Of a DNA stretch of 64,000 nt, positions 48,962-62,115 are shown in pieces. The notes beneath the pieces are model-generated. The model saw only the letters and a program-made list of their open reading frames with translations. It was not told the DNA's origin and searched no databases. Source of the DNA: Escherichia coli. Its GTDB lineage: Bacteria > Pseudomonadota > Gammaproteobacteria > Enterobacterales > Enterobacteriaceae. The stretch lies in NCBI GenBank assembly GCA_021307345.1, contig CP089930.1, positions 310,001 to 374,000 of the forward strand. The letters are read 5' to 3'. Every line of letters starts with the position of its first letter. The first letter of the stretch is position 1. The translations under genes and the position numbers were made by a program.

Positions 48962-50290
48962 TTACTGCCAGCTAATCTGTGCCCTGCCGTTTTTCTTACT
49001 TTTATACAGCCGCTCATCCGCCAGCATTTTTAACCGTTCAACGGTAGTACATTCATTTGAATGCGCCACGCCGATACTGGTGCTTAAATTAATACTCCCC
49101 ACCTGGAAATTGACGATATCTTTTAAAATCGATAGCAACTCATCCAGGGTTCCGCCAGTATAAATCACCGCAAATTCGTCGCCGCCAAAGCGGTAGACTT
49201 TGCCTTTATCCACCGGAATTTGTGATTTAAGGATTTTCACGACCTTCATCAACACTTCATCGCCCAACAAATGACCGAAGGTATCGTTAATATTTTTGAA
49301 TTTATCGACGTCAAACAGGCATAAATAACCGCCTTTTTCCGGTAAGGTTTTTAAATCTTCGTCAAAGGATTTTCTGCCCATTGCTTTTGTCAGATCGTCA
49401 AGAAACGCCGAGTTATACATGCTGTAGAGTTTTTTGACATCCGCCGCCGAAAAGAAAAGCCCACCGTCCAGCACGCGATCAAAATGGTTATTAATAATGG
49501 CTTCTTTCTCAACAATGCCACGATTAATCACTCTGCGTATCAGATAGAGGCAACTTGTGCCTGAAATAACTGCCACCAAGGCAGCAAAGAAAATAATCAG
49601 CGTACATACCTGCAAATAAACGTCTTTTTTATAAGCAAATACGTACAATCCGGTCGGCAAATAGGAGAAATGTTCCATCGCTTCCGAAACGGTGAAGATG
49701 GCGTTTTTGGCATTATATTCATCACCGGTAACTGGCTTGCCGTTCTTAAACAGTGAGAACATCAGGTTCTCGCTATCCATTGCCAGTGACTTTGACAGTA
49801 ACGAAAATCGCTCCAGCCCAAGCAAAAATATCAAACTGCGATTGTGAGTAACCGGATAGAGATAATAGACGAAGGTTTTGCCGTCAAAAGAGATGAACCC
49901 CGTATTTTTAACATGCCGATACTTAACAACTTGCATAATATCTGCACAATAATTATTTTCATACTCCTTAACCTGAATACACTCATCACTGGAAATCAGA
50001 TAAGGACCAACATCATACAAATAAGAAGGTGAAACCGAGTCAGCGTAAGCTGTGCGCAAGCCAGCCAGCAATTCTTCTTCAGTCGGGTTAAGCGTGTTAA
50101 TGAGATCAATTGCCACACTACGCCGATATTCAGCAATATTTGCCACCGCAAAAGCAGTATCAATAACGGACTGTTTCAGGCCATACACCCGTTCTTTTAC
50201 CATCTGGGTATAGATCCCGCAGGCAACTGCTGAAATCATGATAAAAATCAGCAGACTGACTGTAAGTACGAATTTATTGATTCTGGACAT
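48962..50290 (-). CDS. dgcI: DgcI, diguanylate cyclase
   Basis: Inner-membrane c-di-GMP synthase (formerly YliF), 442 residues. An N-terminal helix and a second hydrophobic segment near 240-260 flank a periplasmic sensor region; the C-terminal GGDEF domain carries an intact catalytic motif [11 protein letters not shown]. It lies 7 bp downstream of pdeI, a phosphodiesterase, so opposing c-di-GMP activities are probably co-transcribed. A GTATGTCC start is preceded by AGTAG-type bases only, a weak ribosome-binding site. Confidence 0.95.
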   Translation of the reverse strand: MSRINKFVLTVSLLIFIMISAVACGIYTQMVKERVYGLKQSVIDTAFAVANIAEYRRSVAIDLINTLNPTEEELLAGLRTAYADSVSPSYLYDVGPYLISSDECIQVKEYENNYCADIMQVVKYRHVKNTGFISFDGKTFVYYLYPVTHNRSLIFLLGLERFSLLSKSLAMDSENLMFSLFKNGKPVTGDEYNAKNAIFTVSEAMEHFSYLPTGLYVFAYKKDVYLQVCTLIIFFAALVAVISGTSCLYLIRRVINRGIVEKEAIINNHFDRVLDGGLFFSAADVKKLYSMYNSAFLDDLTKAMGRKSFDEDLKTLPEKGGYLCLFDVDKFKNINDTFGHLLGDEVLMKVVKILKSQIPVDKGKVYRFGGDEFAVIYTGGTLDELLSILKDIVNFQVGSINLSTSIGVAHSNECTTVERLKMLADERLYKSKKNGRAQISWQ

Positions 50291-50297
50291 ACCTAAA

Positions 50298-52646
50298 CTA
50301 CTCTTTTACTAACTTTCCACTTTTGTCCCAGGCAGAGAATGGCAACGGCTTCTGGTACAGATACCCCTGGGCCTGAACACACCCTAATTTGATTAATTCA
50401 CGCGCAACCTCTTCGCTCTCAACACCTTCTGCAATCACCGGGATCCGGTTATAGCGTGCCAGGTCGAAGATAATGCGCAAAATTTTACCCGCAGTGCCGA
50501 AAATATCGCCGGTAAATTGCGAGTCCACTTTTATGCTATCAGGATTAATTTCATAAAAACGTTTCAGGTTTGACAAACCCGTACCAAAGTCATCAATCGA
50601 TATTCGTACCCCTTGTTTACGCAGCTGTTCAATATTGAGATAAAAATGTTCACTAATTCGCTCAATCACAGTTTCAGTGATCTCAATACAGAGACTTTTC
50701 GCTGTCAGTTCATGTTCTTTCATGATGGCGATAAAACGCTCATGAAAATGAGGTTCGTTTAACTGCCAGGGCGAAACATTTATATGCAGTAAGAAATCCT
50801 GTTTCAGGAGCGCACGCTGGCTAAAATGGCGGAATTCAGCCATCGCCGTTTTAATAATTTGGTAACCCAGTTCATTGATAAAAGCGATATCTTCCGCGAT
50901 AGCAATAAACTTCAGTGGCGAGATGATCCCCCGCTCCGCAGAAACCCAGCGGCACAGTGCCTCAGCGCCCAGAATTTCACGGGTGTTAATATCAACAATC
51001 GGTTGATAAACCAGGAATAGCTCGCCTTTTTCCATTGCATGACGGATATTGCGCGCAATCCAGATATTCTCTTCAATTTCGCTGAGTTTCGCATCATCAC
51101 AGAAAATAAACTCAGAGAACATATGGTCACGGATGCTGGAAATCGCCAGCTTCAGTTTTTCTGCGTAGCTCCAGGCATTTTCGCCCTTCAGAGGTTCACA
51201 AATGGCAGATTTGTGTATACGCAGATTGCGATAGCCAAAGCTACTGTCGAAATCGTTTATCATCGCTATTTTACGAGTAAACGTCTGTATATTTTCCCGA
51301 CACAATAATAAATATAAATCGGCATTAAATGTCACGATATCGCAGCATTGTGCATATTTCTCGGCAATTCGCTGACACAGCCTCCTGACGATTTTGTTGC
51401 GTTCCTCGACACCAAACACGGCTTCGACGGCTTCCAGTCCGCACAGTTTGATGATCCCGGCGGCCAGATACTGATTATTGTTTGACTCAATAATCGCCAT
51501 ATTTTTGATAAAACCGCTTTCCTGATCGTAGGAGATCAGCGAGAGCAATTTATTTGAACGCTCAACTTCAGCATCTTTCATTTCCGCGATCGAATTTTTG
51601 ATGCTGATAATCTCTTTCGCATCGCCGTCACGAATTTTCAGTGCCTGCATTTGATCCGCAGAGTCAGGTAAAAACTCCAGCGTATTGACCAGCGTTGTCA
51701 TTTCTGAAAATTGGCGACGGAACACACGGGTCGTCATTAAGTAAACCGCCAGCAATACGACAATAATGAAAACAAACGGTAAATAAAAAAGTTTATCTGA
51801 CGCGTTAAATAGTTTCCCCATAGGATAATAAAAATAGATTTCGAATAGCGAGTTATTGGGTACGCGCGATGTTTTTGCTATATACTCTGTATCGACAGAA
51901 TCAATAATATTATAATTATCTTCGCTATTATAAATAATCAATTTTTCACGGGCGAGTTGGTTCTTGGCAATGATTTCATGGCCTTGTTTCAGAAACAACA
52001 CTTCATCAGTTGCGCTGATTTGATCAAGGTATTCGTTCAGGTATCGCCAGTTTAAATCGACATGAATTTTATCAATAGCCAGCAAATCACGGTCTTTGCC
52101 GTTAATTCGTAGTGTAAAAGAAATACATTTTTTCCCCGGACGATCAAAGCAATTATATGCCGGATTCCAGCTACTATCAGAGCCATCCGAAGCTACTGAC
52201 CACGGGCGCTGCGACGGATTAAAATCGGCAAAGATGACGCGTCCTGCCTCATCAACAAGGGGACCATTTACCTTTTCCTGATGATAAACAAAGATTTTAT
52301 CATTCGCCCGCCGCGAAAATAGATAATATTTATCATTATCCAGTACCAGCCCCACTGAGTCTAAAAATGGCATCATTTCCATTTTCAGGATGACAGCTCG
52401 TTTAATCTCCTCACTGTTTTTCAATAAATAAAGTGAGTCCTTTAACGTCAGAGCGGAACGTTCAATATCTTTAAAGAAATAGCCAACGTTTTTTTGAATA
52501 AGTTCAAAGCGGCTATCAGCACGTTTTACCGCACGCTCCGATACCAGCTGATAGTTAATGATGAAAAAAAGAACAATAAATGACAGCGCAGCCAATAAAA
52601 ATAAAATTATCAGCCTGATCTTTATCTTTTCGTATAAACTCAGCAT
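50298..52646 (-). CDS. pdeI: PdeI, c-di-GMP phosphodiesterase
   Basis: A 782-residue membrane protein (formerly YliE). Two transmembrane segments (about 10-30 and 290-310) enclose a periplasmic sensor region. A degenerate GGDEF-like segment precedes a C-terminal EAL domain with the signature GAEALCRW and the downstream [10 protein letters not shown] and AEGVESEE motifs, which look catalytically competent. It is the upstream gene of the pdeI-dgcI pair; its leader (52647-52823, 177 bp) separates it from gsiD. Confidence 0.95.
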   Translation of the reverse strand: MLSLYEKIKIRLIILFLLAALSFIVLFFIINYQLVSERAVKRADSRFELIQKNVGYFFKDIERSALTLKDSLYLLKNSEEIKRAVILKMEMMPFLDSVGLVLDNDKYYLFSRRANDKIFVYHQEKVNGPLVDEAGRVIFADFNPSQRPWSVASDGSDSSWNPAYNCFDRPGKKCISFTLRINGKDRDLLAIDKIHVDLNWRYLNEYLDQISATDEVLFLKQGHEIIAKNQLAREKLIIYNSEDNYNIIDSVDTEYIAKTSRVPNNSLFEIYFYYPMGKLFNASDKLFYLPFVFIIVVLLAVYLMTTRVFRRQFSEMTTLVNTLEFLPDSADQMQALKIRDGDAKEIISIKNSIAEMKDAEVERSNKLLSLISYDQESGFIKNMAIIESNNNQYLAAGIIKLCGLEAVEAVFGVEERNKIVRRLCQRIAEKYAQCCDIVTFNADLYLLLCRENIQTFTRKIAMINDFDSSFGYRNLRIHKSAICEPLKGENAWSYAEKLKLAISSIRDHMFSEFIFCDDAKLSEIEENIWIARNIRHAMEKGELFLVYQPIVDINTREILGAEALCRWVSAERGIISPLKFIAIAEDIAFINELGYQIIKTAMAEFRHFSQRALLKQDFLLHINVSPWQLNEPHFHERFIAIMKEHELTAKSLCIEITETVIERISEHFYLNIEQLRKQGVRISIDDFGTGLSNLKRFYEINPDSIKVDSQFTGDIFGTAGKILRIIFDLARYNRIPVIAEGVESEEVARELIKLGCVQAQGYLYQKPLPFSAWDKSGKLVKE

Positions 52647-52823
52647 GTTAATACATTTAACAAAATAACTGTCAGTACGCTGTGCCGCTGCATAAATAGT
52701 CCCTCACAGCGGCTTTTTAACCAAATTACCCGATTCTACAAAATTAGAAGAAAGTTACAACACTTGCTTAAGGCAATAATTTCCTCTGAGGTCATTACCC
52801 TTTCAAGCAATATTTAACCGTGA

Positions 52824-53735
52824 CTATCCTTTAATTTTGGGGTCCAGCGCATCACGCAAACCATCACCCAGCAAGTTGAACGCCAGCACGGTCAGGAAAA
52901 TAGCCAGTGCCGGAAAAACCGCCACATGCGGCGCGATAACCATATCCGCTCTCGCTTCGTTGAGCATCGCTCCCCACTCCGGGGTCGGCGGCTGCGCTCC
53001 CAGACCGAGAAACGACAGACTGGCGGCGGAGATAATTGAGGTGCCAATGCGCATGGTAAAGAACACGACGATGGAAGAGACTGTCCCCGGTAAGATGTGG
53101 CGCAACAAAATGGTCATATCGCTGGCACCAATACTGCGCGCTGATTCAATAAAGGTTTGCTGTTTTAACACCAGCGTGTTGCCGCGCACCAGTCGGGCAA
53201 ACGCAGGAATAGAAAAGATAGCGACGGCGATAATCACGTTAGCAATGCCGCTTCCCAGCACCGCGACAACAGCAATAGCCAGCAAAATGCCAGGGAAAGC
53301 AAACAGCACATCGCAAATACGCATGATCAGCCGATCCCACCAGCCTTCGTAATATCCAGCCAGCAAACCCAGCAACGTCCCAATCGCCGCACCGATAAAC
53401 ACCGCAAACACGCCCGCCGCCAGCGAGATTTGTGCACCAACCAGGACACGGCTGAAAATGTCGCGCCCCAGTGAATCGACGCCAAACCAGTGCTGCAAAG
53501 AAGGTCCGTTATTCAGATTGTCATAATCGAAATAATTTTCGGCGTCATAGGGGACGATCCAGCGTGCAAAAATTGCCATCACAATCAACAAAATGACGAA
53601 TAATGCGGCGGTCATCGCCATATGCTGACGGCGAAAACGTCGCCAGAACTCATGCCACGGAGTACGCACCTGATCAGGTTTTACTAGTGGCATGGCGTTT
53701 AACACCGCCTGACGACGCCAGTTAAATAATCGCAT
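52824..53735 (-). CDS. gsiD: GsiD, glutathione ABC transporter permease
   Basis: Permease of the GsiABCD glutathione importer, 303 residues, of the DppC/OppC type. An N-terminal cytoplasmic segment and OppC_N helix are followed by about five more helices. The EAA-type loop is [22 protein letters not shown]. It is the last gene of iaaA-gsiABCD, 2 bp after gsiC. Confidence 0.97.
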   Translation of the reverse strand: MRLFNWRRQAVLNAMPLVKPDQVRTPWHEFWRRFRRQHMAMTAALFVILLIVMAIFARWIVPYDAENYFDYDNLNNGPSLQHWFGVDSLGRDIFSRVLVGAQISLAAGVFAVFIGAAIGTLLGLLAGYYEGWWDRLIMRICDVLFAFPGILLAIAVVAVLGSGIANVIIAVAIFSIPAFARLVRGNTLVLKQQTFIESARSIGASDMTILLRHILPGTVSSIVVFFTMRIGTSIISAASLSFLGLGAQPPTPEWGAMLNEARADMVIAPHVAVFPALAIFLTVLAFNLLGDGLRDALDPKIKG

Positions 53736-53737
53736 CC

Positions 53738-54658
53738 TTACTTGTACCTGATAGCCGGGTTAATGGCGGCGTAAAGCACATCCACCACTAAGTTGATAAG
53801 AATAAATTCCAGCGAGAAAAGCAGAATTTCCGCCTGAATCACCGGGTAATCGCGCATTTCTACGGAGTCAACGAGTAAGCGTCCAAGTCCGGGCCAGTTG
53901 AAAACCTTCTCCACCACGATGGAACCTCCGAGCAAAAAGCCAAACTGTAAGCCCATCATAGTCACTACCGGGATCATCGCGTTGCGTAGCCCATGTTTGA
54001 GGACAACCCTGGTTTCGCTCACCCCTTTCGCCCTCGCGGTACGCATATAATCTTCGCTTAAGACATCGACAAACGACGCACGGGTAAAGCGCGCCATCAC
54101 GGCTGCCACTGCCGCGCCGAGCGTCAGGGAGGGTAAAATGTAGTGCTGCCAACTGTCTGCACCTACGGTAGGCAGCCAGCCCAGCTCAACGGAGAAAACC
54201 TGTATCAAAAGCATCCCCAGGGCAAATGCCGGGAAGGAGATCCCCGACACCGCGATGGTCATACTCAATCGATCCGGCCAACGGTTACGCCAGACGGCGG
54301 CGATAATTCCTGCCGCCATACCAAATATCACCGCCCAGACCATACTGGTTATGGTCAGCCACAGCGTTGGCATGAAGCGGCTGGCAATCTCATCGGCAAC
54401 CGGACGACGCGACACCATCGACAGGCCAAAATCTCCCTGCACTGCGTTGCTGATGTAGTGCCAGAACTGGTGATACAGCGGCTGATCCAGACCCAGTTGC
54501 TGACGCACCAGTTCGATGACCTGAGCATCGGCTTCGGGGCCGGCAATCAATCGCGCCGGATCGCCGGGCAGCATATGGACAAATAAAAACACCAGCACCG
54601 AGACGATAAACAGCGTCGGAATCAACCCCAGTAAGCGTTTGATAACGTAATTAAGCAT
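53738..54658 (-). CDS. gsiC: GsiC, glutathione ABC transporter permease
   Basis: Permease of the glutathione importer, 306 residues, DppB/OppB type with about six helices. The N-terminal [24 protein letters not shown] is typical of the family, and the EAA loop is [24 protein letters not shown]. It lies 17 bp after gsiB. Confidence 0.97.
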   Translation of the reverse strand: MLNYVIKRLLGLIPTLFIVSVLVFLFVHMLPGDPARLIAGPEADAQVIELVRQQLGLDQPLYHQFWHYISNAVQGDFGLSMVSRRPVADEIASRFMPTLWLTITSMVWAVIFGMAAGIIAAVWRNRWPDRLSMTIAVSGISFPAFALGMLLIQVFSVELGWLPTVGADSWQHYILPSLTLGAAVAAVMARFTRASFVDVLSEDYMRTARAKGVSETRVVLKHGLRNAMIPVVTMMGLQFGFLLGGSIVVEKVFNWPGLGRLLVDSVEMRDYPVIQAEILLFSLEFILINLVVDVLYAAINPAIRYK

Positions 54659-54675
54659 TCCACTCCCTGCGTTGC

Positions 54676-56214
54676 TTATTGCAAGTCCGCATCTTCAAAG
54701 CTGAAGCCGGTGTCTGGCATGATCCAAAAACCGGTCAGATTTTTACTGTGTGCCGACACCAGTTTTTCGACCACCAGCGGGATCCACGGCGACTCTTGCC
54801 AGATGATATCCTGCGCCGCCTTATATAAGCGGGTCTTTTCCGCCGGATCGTTAGTTTTCAGTGCCTGAGCCAGGAAATCATCCACCTGTTTATTACTGTA
54901 AAACGCAGTATTAAACAGCGTCGGTGGCCAGTTCTGTGACGCAAACAGCGGCGATAACGCCCAGTCAGCTTCGCCGGTCGATGCCGACCAGCCGGTGTAG
55001 AACAGTCGCACGCCGCTCTCTTTTTGCCCTTTACCTTCTACTTCTGCCGCCCGCTGTCCGGCATCCATCGCCGTCACCTGGGCTTTAATTCCTACCTGCG
55101 CTAACTGCTGCTGGGTAAATTGCAGCACTTTCTGCGCGGTGCTGTGGTTATGTGACGACCACAGCGTGGTACTGAAACCGTTGGGATATCCCGCCTCTTT
55201 AAGTAATTCGCGCGCTTTTGCCGGATCGTAAGGCCACGGTTGGTAACTTTGCGCGTAGGCGATACTCGGCGGCACCACGCCAGTGGCGGGCGTTGCATAT
55301 CCCGCAAACGCGACTTTCACCAGCGCCGGACGGTTGATGGCATAATTCAGCGCCTCCCGTACCTTCGGGTTATCGAACGGCTTTTGCGTCACATTCATAC
55401 TGATATAACGCTGCATAATCGACGGGCTGGCCATCAGCTCGATATTTTTGTTTTTCTCCAGCAGCGCGGCCTGCTCGTAGGGAATGGGGAAAGCAAACTG
55501 CGCTTCACCGGTTTGCAACATTGCCGCGCGAGTGTTGTTATCCGCCACCGGACGCCAGGTAATGCTGTCCAGTTTGGGCAGTCCTGACTGCCAGTAACCG
55601 GTGAATTTTTTGACCTTCACAAAATCGGTCTGATTCCAGGTGTCCAGTTCATACGGCCCGGTTCCCACCGGATGAAAACCAATCTCTTTGCCATATTTTT
55701 CCAGCGCCGCCGGAGAAATCATCGCTGTCGCCGGATGGGCAAGAATATTAATAAACGCGGAGAACGGCTGTTTAAGCGTAATCTTCACCGTTGTCGGATC
55801 GACCGCTTCAGTTTTGGCAATATTCTTATACAAGTTATAGCGTTTAAGATGATTCGCTGGGTCACTGGCCCGATCCAGATTCGCTTTTACCGCCGCCGCG
55901 TTGAAGTCGGTGCCATCCTGGAACTTAATCCATTCACGCAATTTCACGGTGTAAGTGAGGCCGTCACCGGAGACGGTATAACTCGCCGCCAGCACATTTT
56001 TCAGCTTCATCTCTTTATCCAGACCGAACAGCCCCTGGTAAAACGATTTCGCCACGGCCTGTGACAACGTGTCATTCGCGTCATACGGGTCGAGGGTGGT
56101 GAAGTTCGATCCCACCGCCACAACCACATCTTTGGCAGCGAATGCACAAGATGCCATCAACGCTGTGACAATACCCAGCGCCACTAACCCACTACGGTGT
56201 ACAGCTCTTGCCAT
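54676..56214 (-). CDS. gsiB: GsiB, periplasmic glutathione-binding protein
   Basis: Family 5 solute-binding protein for glutathione, 512 residues. The signal peptide ([26 protein letters not shown]) is followed by [32 protein letters not shown] and the [26 protein letters not shown] segment are family hallmarks. The ATG at 56214 is used; 79 further in-frame codons upstream run through the 3' end of gsiA and are not homologous. A 19-bp gap separates it from gsiA. Confidence 0.97.
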   Translation of the reverse strand: MARAVHRSGLVALGIVTALMASCAFAAKDVVVAVGSNFTTLDPYDANDTLSQAVAKSFYQGLFGLDKEMKLKNVLAASYTVSGDGLTYTVKLREWIKFQDGTDFNAAAVKANLDRASDPANHLKRYNLYKNIAKTEAVDPTTVKITLKQPFSAFINILAHPATAMISPAALEKYGKEIGFHPVGTGPYELDTWNQTDFVKVKKFTGYWQSGLPKLDSITWRPVADNNTRAAMLQTGEAQFAFPIPYEQAALLEKNKNIELMASPSIMQRYISMNVTQKPFDNPKVREALNYAINRPALVKVAFAGYATPATGVVPPSIAYAQSYQPWPYDPAKARELLKEAGYPNGFSTTLWSSHNHSTAQKVLQFTQQQLAQVGIKAQVTAMDAGQRAAEVEGKGQKESGVRLFYTGWSASTGEADWALSPLFASQNWPPTLFNTAFYSNKQVDDFLAQALKTNDPAEKTRLYKAAQDIIWQESPWIPLVVEKLVSAHSKNLTGFWIMPDTGFSFEDADLQ

Positions 56215-56233
56215 TTGATTCTCCGCCTGAATG

Positions 56234-58108
56234 TTATCTACGCATGAATGCGTATTCTGATTGTGGTTGTGCGACGTAATGCCCCGGCCCGACGCATTGC
56301 AACGAGACGGCTGCAACCTCTTCGCCACGCTGATGAATATTGCTGGGAAGATCGTCCGATAGCAGTACGCGCTGTGGTCGCAGCCGGGACGGTTCAGCAA
56401 CCGGAACTGCCGCCAGTAATTTACGCGTATAAGGGTGCTGTGGATTTTCAAAGACCGCGCGCCGGGGGCCTATTTCGACAATTTGTCCAAGATACATCAC
56501 CGCTACACGATGGCTGATCCGCTCCACGACCGCCATATCGTGAGAGATAAACAGATATGCAATGCCGAAATCACGCTGGAGATCGAGCAACAAGTTGATA
56601 ATCTGCCCGCGAATAGAAACATCCAGCGCCGACACGGCTTCATCGGCAATAATGACTTTGGGATTCAACGCCAGCGCACGGGCAATACAGATACGCTGAC
56701 GCTGGCCGCCGGAAAACTCATGCGGGTAGCGCCACGCATGTTCGGGTAACAGACCAACGCGTTCCAGTAGCCACGCAACGCGTGCAGCGGCTTCATTACC
56801 CTGCAATAATCCATGAACACGTAGCGGTTCGATAATCGAATCACCGATCGTCTGGCGTGGATCCAGTGAGGCGTAAGGATCCTGAAAAATAAACTGAATA
56901 TCGCGGCGCAATGCCTGAAGTTTACCGGGTGACAGAGTATCGATTCGCTGGCCGTTGAAGATAATTTCTCCGCCCTGACTTTCAACCAGGCGCAACAACG
57001 CCCGTCCGGTGGTGGATTTACCACTGCCAGACTCCCCCACCAGCGACAACGTTTCACCCGGCCAGAGATCAAAACTAACCTTTTCAACGGCGTGCACTTC
57101 CCGCGTTACGCGATTCAACAACCCACTACGCAAAGGGAAACGGGTGACCAGATTACGCACCTGTAAAACAGGTTCGCCATCAACCACCGTTTTCTGCTCG
57201 ACAGGGCGTTCCTGTTGAGTCGGATGTTCAAGCGATATCAACGGGAAACGTCGGGGATAATCTTGCCCTCTCATCGCGCCAAGCTGCGGAACAGCAGCCA
57301 ATAGCGCACGGGTATAAGGATGCTGTGGCGCATGAAAAATCTGTTCGACGCTGCCCGTTTCCACCGCCTCGCCCTGATACATCACCAGTACCCGATCGGC
57401 AATCTCCGCCACCACGCCCATGTCGTGAGTGATAAAGATGACGCCCATCGACATCTCTTTTTGCAACACTTTGATTAATTGCAGGATCTGCGCCTGAATG
57501 GTGACGTCCAGTGCAGTCGTCGGCTCATCGGCAATCAGCACCGCCGGGCGACATGACAGCGCCATGGCAATCATCACCCGCTGACGCATCCCACCGGAGA
57601 GTTGATGCGGATAACGCGAAAGAATGGTTTGTGCTTCCGGGATGCGAACCTGATCCAGCATCCGTTTCGCCTCCGCCATCGCTTCTTCACGACTGGCGTT
57701 CTGATGCAGACGGATAGACTCGGCAATCTGTTCGCCCACGGTAAATACCGGATTTAGCGACGTCATTGGCTCCTGGAAAATCATCGCTATATCCGCACCG
57801 CGTATATGCTGCATTTGCCGGGAGCTCTGCTGCTCACTAAGCTCAATCACCTCACGACTGCGGCGCCGCAATAACATTTTGTCGCACTGCACCAGCCCCC
57901 CCGCCTGTTCTAACAGACGCATCAACGCCAGTGCTGTGACGGATTTACCGGAACCTGATTCCCCGACAATGGCCAGCGTCTCACCGCGTCGCAGCCGAAA
58001 AGAAAGATTGCGCACCGCAGCCACTTTCTGCTGGTCCTGCATAAAGGCAATGTTGAGATTATCGACCGCCAGGACATCACCGGCATCAAGTTCATCACTG
58101 TGTGGCAA
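56234..58108 (-). CDS. gsiA: GsiA, glutathione importer ATPase (double ABC)
   Basis: A 624-residue fusion of two ABC ATPase domains, one residue longer than the K-12 protein as I recall it. Both halves have Walker A GESGSGKS, with signatures LSGGMRQR (N-terminal) and FSGGQRQR (C-terminal), and Walker [10 protein letters not shown] and ADEAVSALD. Oligopeptide-type C-terminal extensions ([12 protein letters not shown] and [12 protein letters not shown]) follow each. It overlaps iaaA by 14 bp, so the peptidase and importer are translationally linked. Confidence 0.97.
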   Translation of the reverse strand: MPHSDELDAGDVLAVDNLNIAFMQDQQKVAAVRNLSFRLRRGETLAIVGESGSGKSVTALALMRLLEQAGGLVQCDKMLLRRRSREVIELSEQQSSRQMQHIRGADIAMIFQEPMTSLNPVFTVGEQIAESIRLHQNASREEAMAEAKRMLDQVRIPEAQTILSRYPHQLSGGMRQRVMIAMALSCRPAVLIADEPTTALDVTIQAQILQLIKVLQKEMSMGVIFITHDMGVVAEIADRVLVMYQGEAVETGSVEQIFHAPQHPYTRALLAAVPQLGAMRGQDYPRRFPLISLEHPTQQERPVEQKTVVDGEPVLQVRNLVTRFPLRSGLLNRVTREVHAVEKVSFDLWPGETLSLVGESGSGKSTTGRALLRLVESQGGEIIFNGQRIDTLSPGKLQALRRDIQFIFQDPYASLDPRQTIGDSIIEPLRVHGLLQGNEAAARVAWLLERVGLLPEHAWRYPHEFSGGQRQRICIARALALNPKVIIADEAVSALDVSIRGQIINLLLDLQRDFGIAYLFISHDMAVVERISHRVAVMYLGQIVEIGPRRAVFENPQHPYTRKLLAAVPVAEPSRLRPQRVLLSDDLPSNIHQRGEEVAAVSLQCVGPGHYVAQPQSEYAFMRR

Positions 58109-59060
58109 CGGTGTCCCCTTTTTCGCGGTAGATACCAGTGGTTGGTGTATCGCCTGCGTAGCCCCAGGCGCGATACATTCCTTCGGTGTTAAACGGTAGT
58201 GCGACGTTACCTTCGTGGTCGATAGCGATTAGGCCACCGCTGCCGCCAAGCGCAGGGAGTTTTTCCATCACCACCCGCTCGCAGGCTTCCGCGAGGCTTA
58301 GACCGCCATAATCCATTAACGCGCCGATGTCATACGCCGCCAGCGCGCGAATGAAGACTTCGCCCGTACCGGTACAAGAAACCGCCACACTGGCGTTATT
58401 GGCGTAGCATCCGGCACCCACTAAGGGACTATCGCCCACTCGTCCGGGTAATTTATTGGTCATTCCGCCCGTGGACGTGGCTGCCGCCAGATTGCCGTGT
58501 AAATCCAAAGCCACGGCCCCCACGGTGCCCATTTTTTGTTTTTCATCCAGCGGAGCGCCGCTATGGTCGAGGACGGTTTCCCCGCACTCACGCGCCGCCA
58601 GCAGCTGTTCATAACGCAAAGGCGTGGAGAAAATCTCCGGCGAGACGCGCTCCATGCCATGAGAAAAAGCAAAGTTTTCCGCCCCCTCACCAATCATCAT
58701 CACATGCGGGCTTTGCTCCATCACCAGACGAGCAGCAAGAATTGGGTTGCGCAGATGGCTAATGCCCGCCACCGCCCCCGCTTTCAGTGTGTTGCCATCC
58801 ATCACGCAGGCGTCCAGTTCATGCGTTTCATCACGCGTAAAGACGGCGCCAATTCCGGCGTTAAAGAGCGGACACTCTTCCAGCAAGCGCACCGCTTCTG
58901 TCACCACATCCAGCGCGCTTTCACCCGCTTCGAGCATTTGCTGTCCGGTTTCAACAATGGCAGACAGCGCCTCAATGTAGCGTAATTCCTGTTGCAGACT
59001 CATCTGTGCGCGGCTAATTGCGCCTGCGCCGCCGTGGATTGCAATGACTGCTTTGCCCAT
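58095..59060 (-). CDS. iaaA: IaaA, isoaspartyl peptidase / L-asparaginase type III
   Basis: Ntn-hydrolase precursor, 321 residues, that self-cleaves into alpha and beta subunits and hydrolyses isoaspartyl dipeptides and asparagine. The nucleophile Thr is in [11 protein letters not shown] (about residue 179), which becomes the new N-terminus. The start [16 protein letters not shown] is the family signature. It is the first gene of the gsi operon and diverges from moeA across 202 bp. Confidence 0.97.
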   Translation of the reverse strand: MGKAVIAIHGGAGAISRAQMSLQQELRYIEALSAIVETGQQMLEAGESALDVVTEAVRLLEECPLFNAGIGAVFTRDETHELDACVMDGNTLKAGAVAGISHLRNPILAARLVMEQSPHVMMIGEGAENFAFSHGMERVSPEIFSTPLRYEQLLAARECGETVLDHSGAPLDEKQKMGTVGAVALDLHGNLAAATSTGGMTNKLPGRVGDSPLVGAGCYANNASVAVSCTGTGEVFIRALAAYDIGALMDYGGLSLAEACERVVMEKLPALGGSGGLIAIDHEGNVALPFNTEGMYRAWGYAGDTPTTGIYREKGDTVATQ

Positions 59061-59262
59061 AGTCTTCGTCCATTAAGGGTGGCTCGCCACTTTTGCTATA
59101 AATATCAGAATTTTTATGAATTACTCATTCAATTTTTGAATATAGAAAGATGTATATGGCATGTAAAGGCAGGAGCCCGCTCTACGACCGAGGTGGCATA
59201 CAGTCCGTGGCGTTTTTCTGACATAATAGGCGGATTCGATTTTGCCCCGCAGGAGTGTTTTC

Positions 59263-60498
59263 ATGGAATTTACCACCGGTTTGATGTCGCTCGACACCGC
59301 GCTTAATGAGATGCTTTCTCGCGTTACCCCTTTGACTGCTCAGGAAACGCTGCCACTGGTTCAGTGTTTTGGTCGTATTCTGGCGAGCGATGTGGTTTCG
59401 CCGCTCGATGTCCCTGGGTTTGATAACTCGGCAATGGACGGCTACGCGGTTCGTTTAGCCGATATCGCCTCCGGGCAACCGCTGCCCGTTGCTGGCAAAT
59501 CGTTTGCCGGGCAGCCGTATCATGGTGAATGGCCTGCTGGCACCTGTATTCGCATTATGACCGGTGCTCCGGTGCCGGAAGGCTGTGAAGCGGTGGTGAT
59601 GCAGGAACAGACCGAACAAACGGATGCAGGAGTGCGTTTTACCGCTGAAGTGCGTAGCGGGCAAAATATTCGTCGTCGCGGTGAAGATATCTCTGCGGGT
59701 GCGATTGTTTTCCCGGCGGGGACTCGCCTGACTACCGCAGAGCTGCCGGTGATTGCTTCGCTGGGAATTGCCGACGTTCCGGTGATTCGCAAAGTGCGTG
59801 TGGCGCTGTTTTCCACCGGTGATGAACTCCAGTTGCCAGGTCAGCCACTGGGCGACGGTCAAATCTACGATACCAACCGTCTCGCCGTACACCTGATGTT
59901 AGAACAACTGGGTTGCGAGGTGATCAACTTAGGGATTATCCGCGACGATCCCCACGCCTTGCGCACAGCATTTATTGAAGCCGACAGTCAGGCGGATGTA
60001 GTGATCAGTTCTGGCGGTGTTTCGGTTGGTGAAGCAGATTACACCAAAACCATTCTCGAAGAGCTGGGCGAAATCGCCTTCTGGAAGCTGGCGATTAAAC
60101 CGGGTAAACCGTTCGCGTTCGGTAAACTCGGCAATAGCTGGTTCTGCGGCCTGCCGGGTAATCCGGTTTCAGCAACGCTGACATTCTACCAACTGGTACA
60201 GCCGTTACTGGCAAAATTAAGCGGCAACACCGCCAGCGGCCTGCCTACGCGCCAGCGTGTACGCACGGCTTCTCGCCTCAAGAAAACGCCTGGTCGTCTT
60301 GATTTCCAGCGTGGTGTGCTGCAACGCAATGCCGACGGCGAACTGGAAGTGATGACCACCGGACATCAGGGTTCCCATATATTTAGCTCTTTTAGCCTCG
60401 GCAACTGCTTTATCGTGCTGGAACGCGATCGCGGCAATGTTGAAGCGGGCGAATGGGTGGAAGTCGAGCCGTTTAACGCGTTGTTCGGAGGCCTGTAA
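59263..60498 (+). CDS. moeA: MoeA, molybdopterin molybdenumtransferase
   Basis: Inserts molybdenum into adenylylated molybdopterin, 411 residues. Visible are [15 protein letters not shown] at the N-terminus, the [11 protein letters not shown] segment, FSTGDEL and [14 protein letters not shown] (MoCF-type domain), and the [16 protein letters not shown] loop. The ATG at 59263 has AGGAG 9 bp upstream; a start at 59242 is not needed. The stop overlaps the moeB ATG (TAATGG). Confidence 0.98.
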   Translation: MEFTTGLMSLDTALNEMLSRVTPLTAQETLPLVQCFGRILASDVVSPLDVPGFDNSAMDGYAVRLADIASGQPLPVAGKSFAGQPYHGEWPAGTCIRIMTGAPVPEGCEAVVMQEQTEQTDAGVRFTAEVRSGQNIRRRGEDISAGAIVFPAGTRLTTAELPVIASLGIADVPVIRKVRVALFSTGDELQLPGQPLGDGQIYDTNRLAVHLMLEQLGCEVINLGIIRDDPHALRTAFIEADSQADVVISSGGVSVGEADYTKTILEELGEIAFWKLAIKPGKPFAFGKLGNSWFCGLPGNPVSATLTFYQLVQPLLAKLSGNTASGLPTRQRVRTASRLKKTPGRLDFQRGVLQRNADGELEVMTTGHQGSHIFSSFSLGNCFIVLERDRGNVEAGEWVEVEPFNALFGGL

Positions 60499-61247
60499 TG
60501 GCGGAACTCAGCGATCAGGAGATGCTGCGCTACAACCGGCAAATCATCCTGCGTGGTTTTGATTTTGACGGCCAGGAAGCGTTGAAAGATTCTCGCGTGC
60601 TGGTCGTCGGCCTCGGTGGACTCGGTTGCGCAGCCTCGCAGTATCTGGCAAGCGCCGGTGTCGGCAACCTGACGCTGCTCGACTTCGACACGGTTTCGCT
60701 CTCGAATCTGCAACGCCAGACGCTACACAGTGACGCTACGGTCGGGCAACCGAAGGTTGAATCTGCCCGTGATGCACTGGCACGGATCAATCCACATATC
60801 GCAATTACACCAGTGAATGCGTTACTTGATGATGCTGAGCTTGCTGCGTTGATTGCTAAACACGATCTGGTGCTCGACTGTACGGATAACGTTGCGGTAC
60901 GTAATCAACTGAACGCAGGCTGTTTTACCGCGAAGGTGCCGCTGGTTTCCGGCGCGGCAATTCGTATGGAAGGTCAAATCACCGTCTTTACTTATCAGGA
61001 CGGCGAGCCTTGCTACCGCTGCCTTAGCCGTTTGTTTGGCGAAAACGCGTTAACCTGCGTGGAAGCAGGCGTGATGGCGCCATTGATTGGCGTAATTGGT
61101 TCGTTGCAGGCAATGGAAGCGATCAAACTGCTGGCAGGCTATGGGAAACCTGCCAGCGGAAAAATCGTTATGTACGATGCGATGACCTGTCAGTTTCGCG
61201 AAATGAAACTGATGCGTAATCCGGGGTGTGAGGTTTGCGGGCAGTAA
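60498..61247 (+). CDS. moeB: MoeB, molybdopterin-synthase adenylyltransferase
   Basis: E1-like enzyme that adenylates the C-terminus of MoaD, 249 residues. ATP-binding GLGGLG is in the N-terminal Rossmann domain, and the catalytic Asp lies in DCTDN. Zinc is held by CYRC (about 172-175) and CEVC (244-247). It is co-transcribed with moeA. Confidence 0.98.
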   Translation: MAELSDQEMLRYNRQIILRGFDFDGQEALKDSRVLVVGLGGLGCAASQYLASAGVGNLTLLDFDTVSLSNLQRQTLHSDATVGQPKVESARDALARINPHIAITPVNALLDDAELAALIAKHDLVLDCTDNVAVRNQLNAGCFTAKVPLVSGAAIRMEGQITVFTYQDGEPCYRCLSRLFGENALTCVEAGVMAPLIGVIGSLQAMEAIKLLAGYGKPASGKIVMYDAMTCQFREMKLMRNPGCEVCGQ

Positions 61248-61257
61248 TTACCACCTC

Positions 61258-61300
61258 CAGGCCTGATAAGACGCGGCACTCCGCCACGTCATCAGCAATT
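61258..61300. repeat. REP-like unit between moeB and fsaA
   Basis: GGCCTGATAAGACGCGGCA facing CCACGTCATCAGC forms an imperfect REP-type palindrome between two convergent genes. It may act as a shared transcript end. Confidence 0.6.
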
Positions 61301-61322
61301 TATGAGGATGCAGAACATCCCG

Positions 61323-61985
61323 TTAAATCGACGTTCTGCCAAACGCGCCCTGCCAGTCCTGCTCAAACTTCGCTACGGCAGCGTCAACCGCCGGATAGCT
61401 AATCATCTGTTGTGCCACATCCAGCGGCAGGGTGATGGATTCACATCCTGCCAGTAAGCAGTCCAGCGCCTGACGCGGGGTTTTGAAACTCGCGGCTAAC
61501 ACTTTCGCCTGTGGCGCATGCATTTTCAGTAACTGATGCAAATCGGTCACGGTTTGAATACCGCTACCACCCTGAGCATCAATACGGTTGACATAAGGCG
61601 CAACATATTCCGCGCCCGCCAGCGCCGACAACAGCCCTTGTGCCGCGCCATACACCGCCGTGCCCAGCGTCGGGATCCCTTCCGCTTTTAACATCTTAAT
61701 AGCTGCCAGCCCCTCGGCGGTCACCGGGACTTTCACCACGATATCCGCAATAATAGAACGCAACTTACGTGCGTCATTCACCATCCCTTCAGCAGTGGTA
61801 GCCATTACCTGGGCAAACAGACGCCCCTGACCGCCCATCGCCTCGTGAAGTTGCGGAAGCACAACGTCCAGCGGTTTTTTACCCGCTGCGATAATGCTTG
61901 GGTTAGTGGTCACACCCGCCAGCGGAAAAATACGTGACAGCGCCTTCACCGCAACAACGTCTGAAGTATCCAGATACAGTTCCAT
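61323..61985 (-). CDS. fsaA: FsaA, fructose-6-phosphate aldolase 1
   Basis: Transaldolase-like class I aldolase, 220 residues, that forms fructose 6-phosphate from dihydroxyacetone and glyceraldehyde 3-phosphate. The Schiff-base lysine is in [10 protein letters not shown] (about residue 85), and TTNPSII is the family motif near the start. The ATG at 61985 ([13 protein letters not shown]) is used; the 47 upstream codons enter the pflE promoter region. It diverges from pflE-pflF. Confidence 0.97.
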   Translation of the reverse strand: MELYLDTSDVVAVKALSRIFPLAGVTTNPSIIAAGKKPLDVVLPQLHEAMGGQGRLFAQVMATTAEGMVNDARKLRSIIADIVVKVPVTAEGLAAIKMLKAEGIPTLGTAVYGAAQGLLSALAGAEYVAPYVNRIDAQGGSGIQTVTDLHQLLKMHAPQAKVLAASFKTPRQALDCLLAGCESITLPLDVAQQMISYPAVDAAVAKFEQDWQGAFGRTSI

Positions 61986-62115
61986 AACCATCCTCAAAAT
62001 GTACTTTTTGTCTGAAACCAGACTACCACGAGAAAACTCTCTGAACAGTTGACGCACATCAACATAACTTTCATTCGAAAGTAATTTAATGTTTGAACGA
62101 AACAGAGAGGCATCT

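Noticed and set aside
54676-56451. gsiB start 79 codons upstream at 56451
   Set aside because: The extension runs through the gsiA 3' end and is not signal-peptide-like; the ATG at 56214 gives a proper signal peptide.
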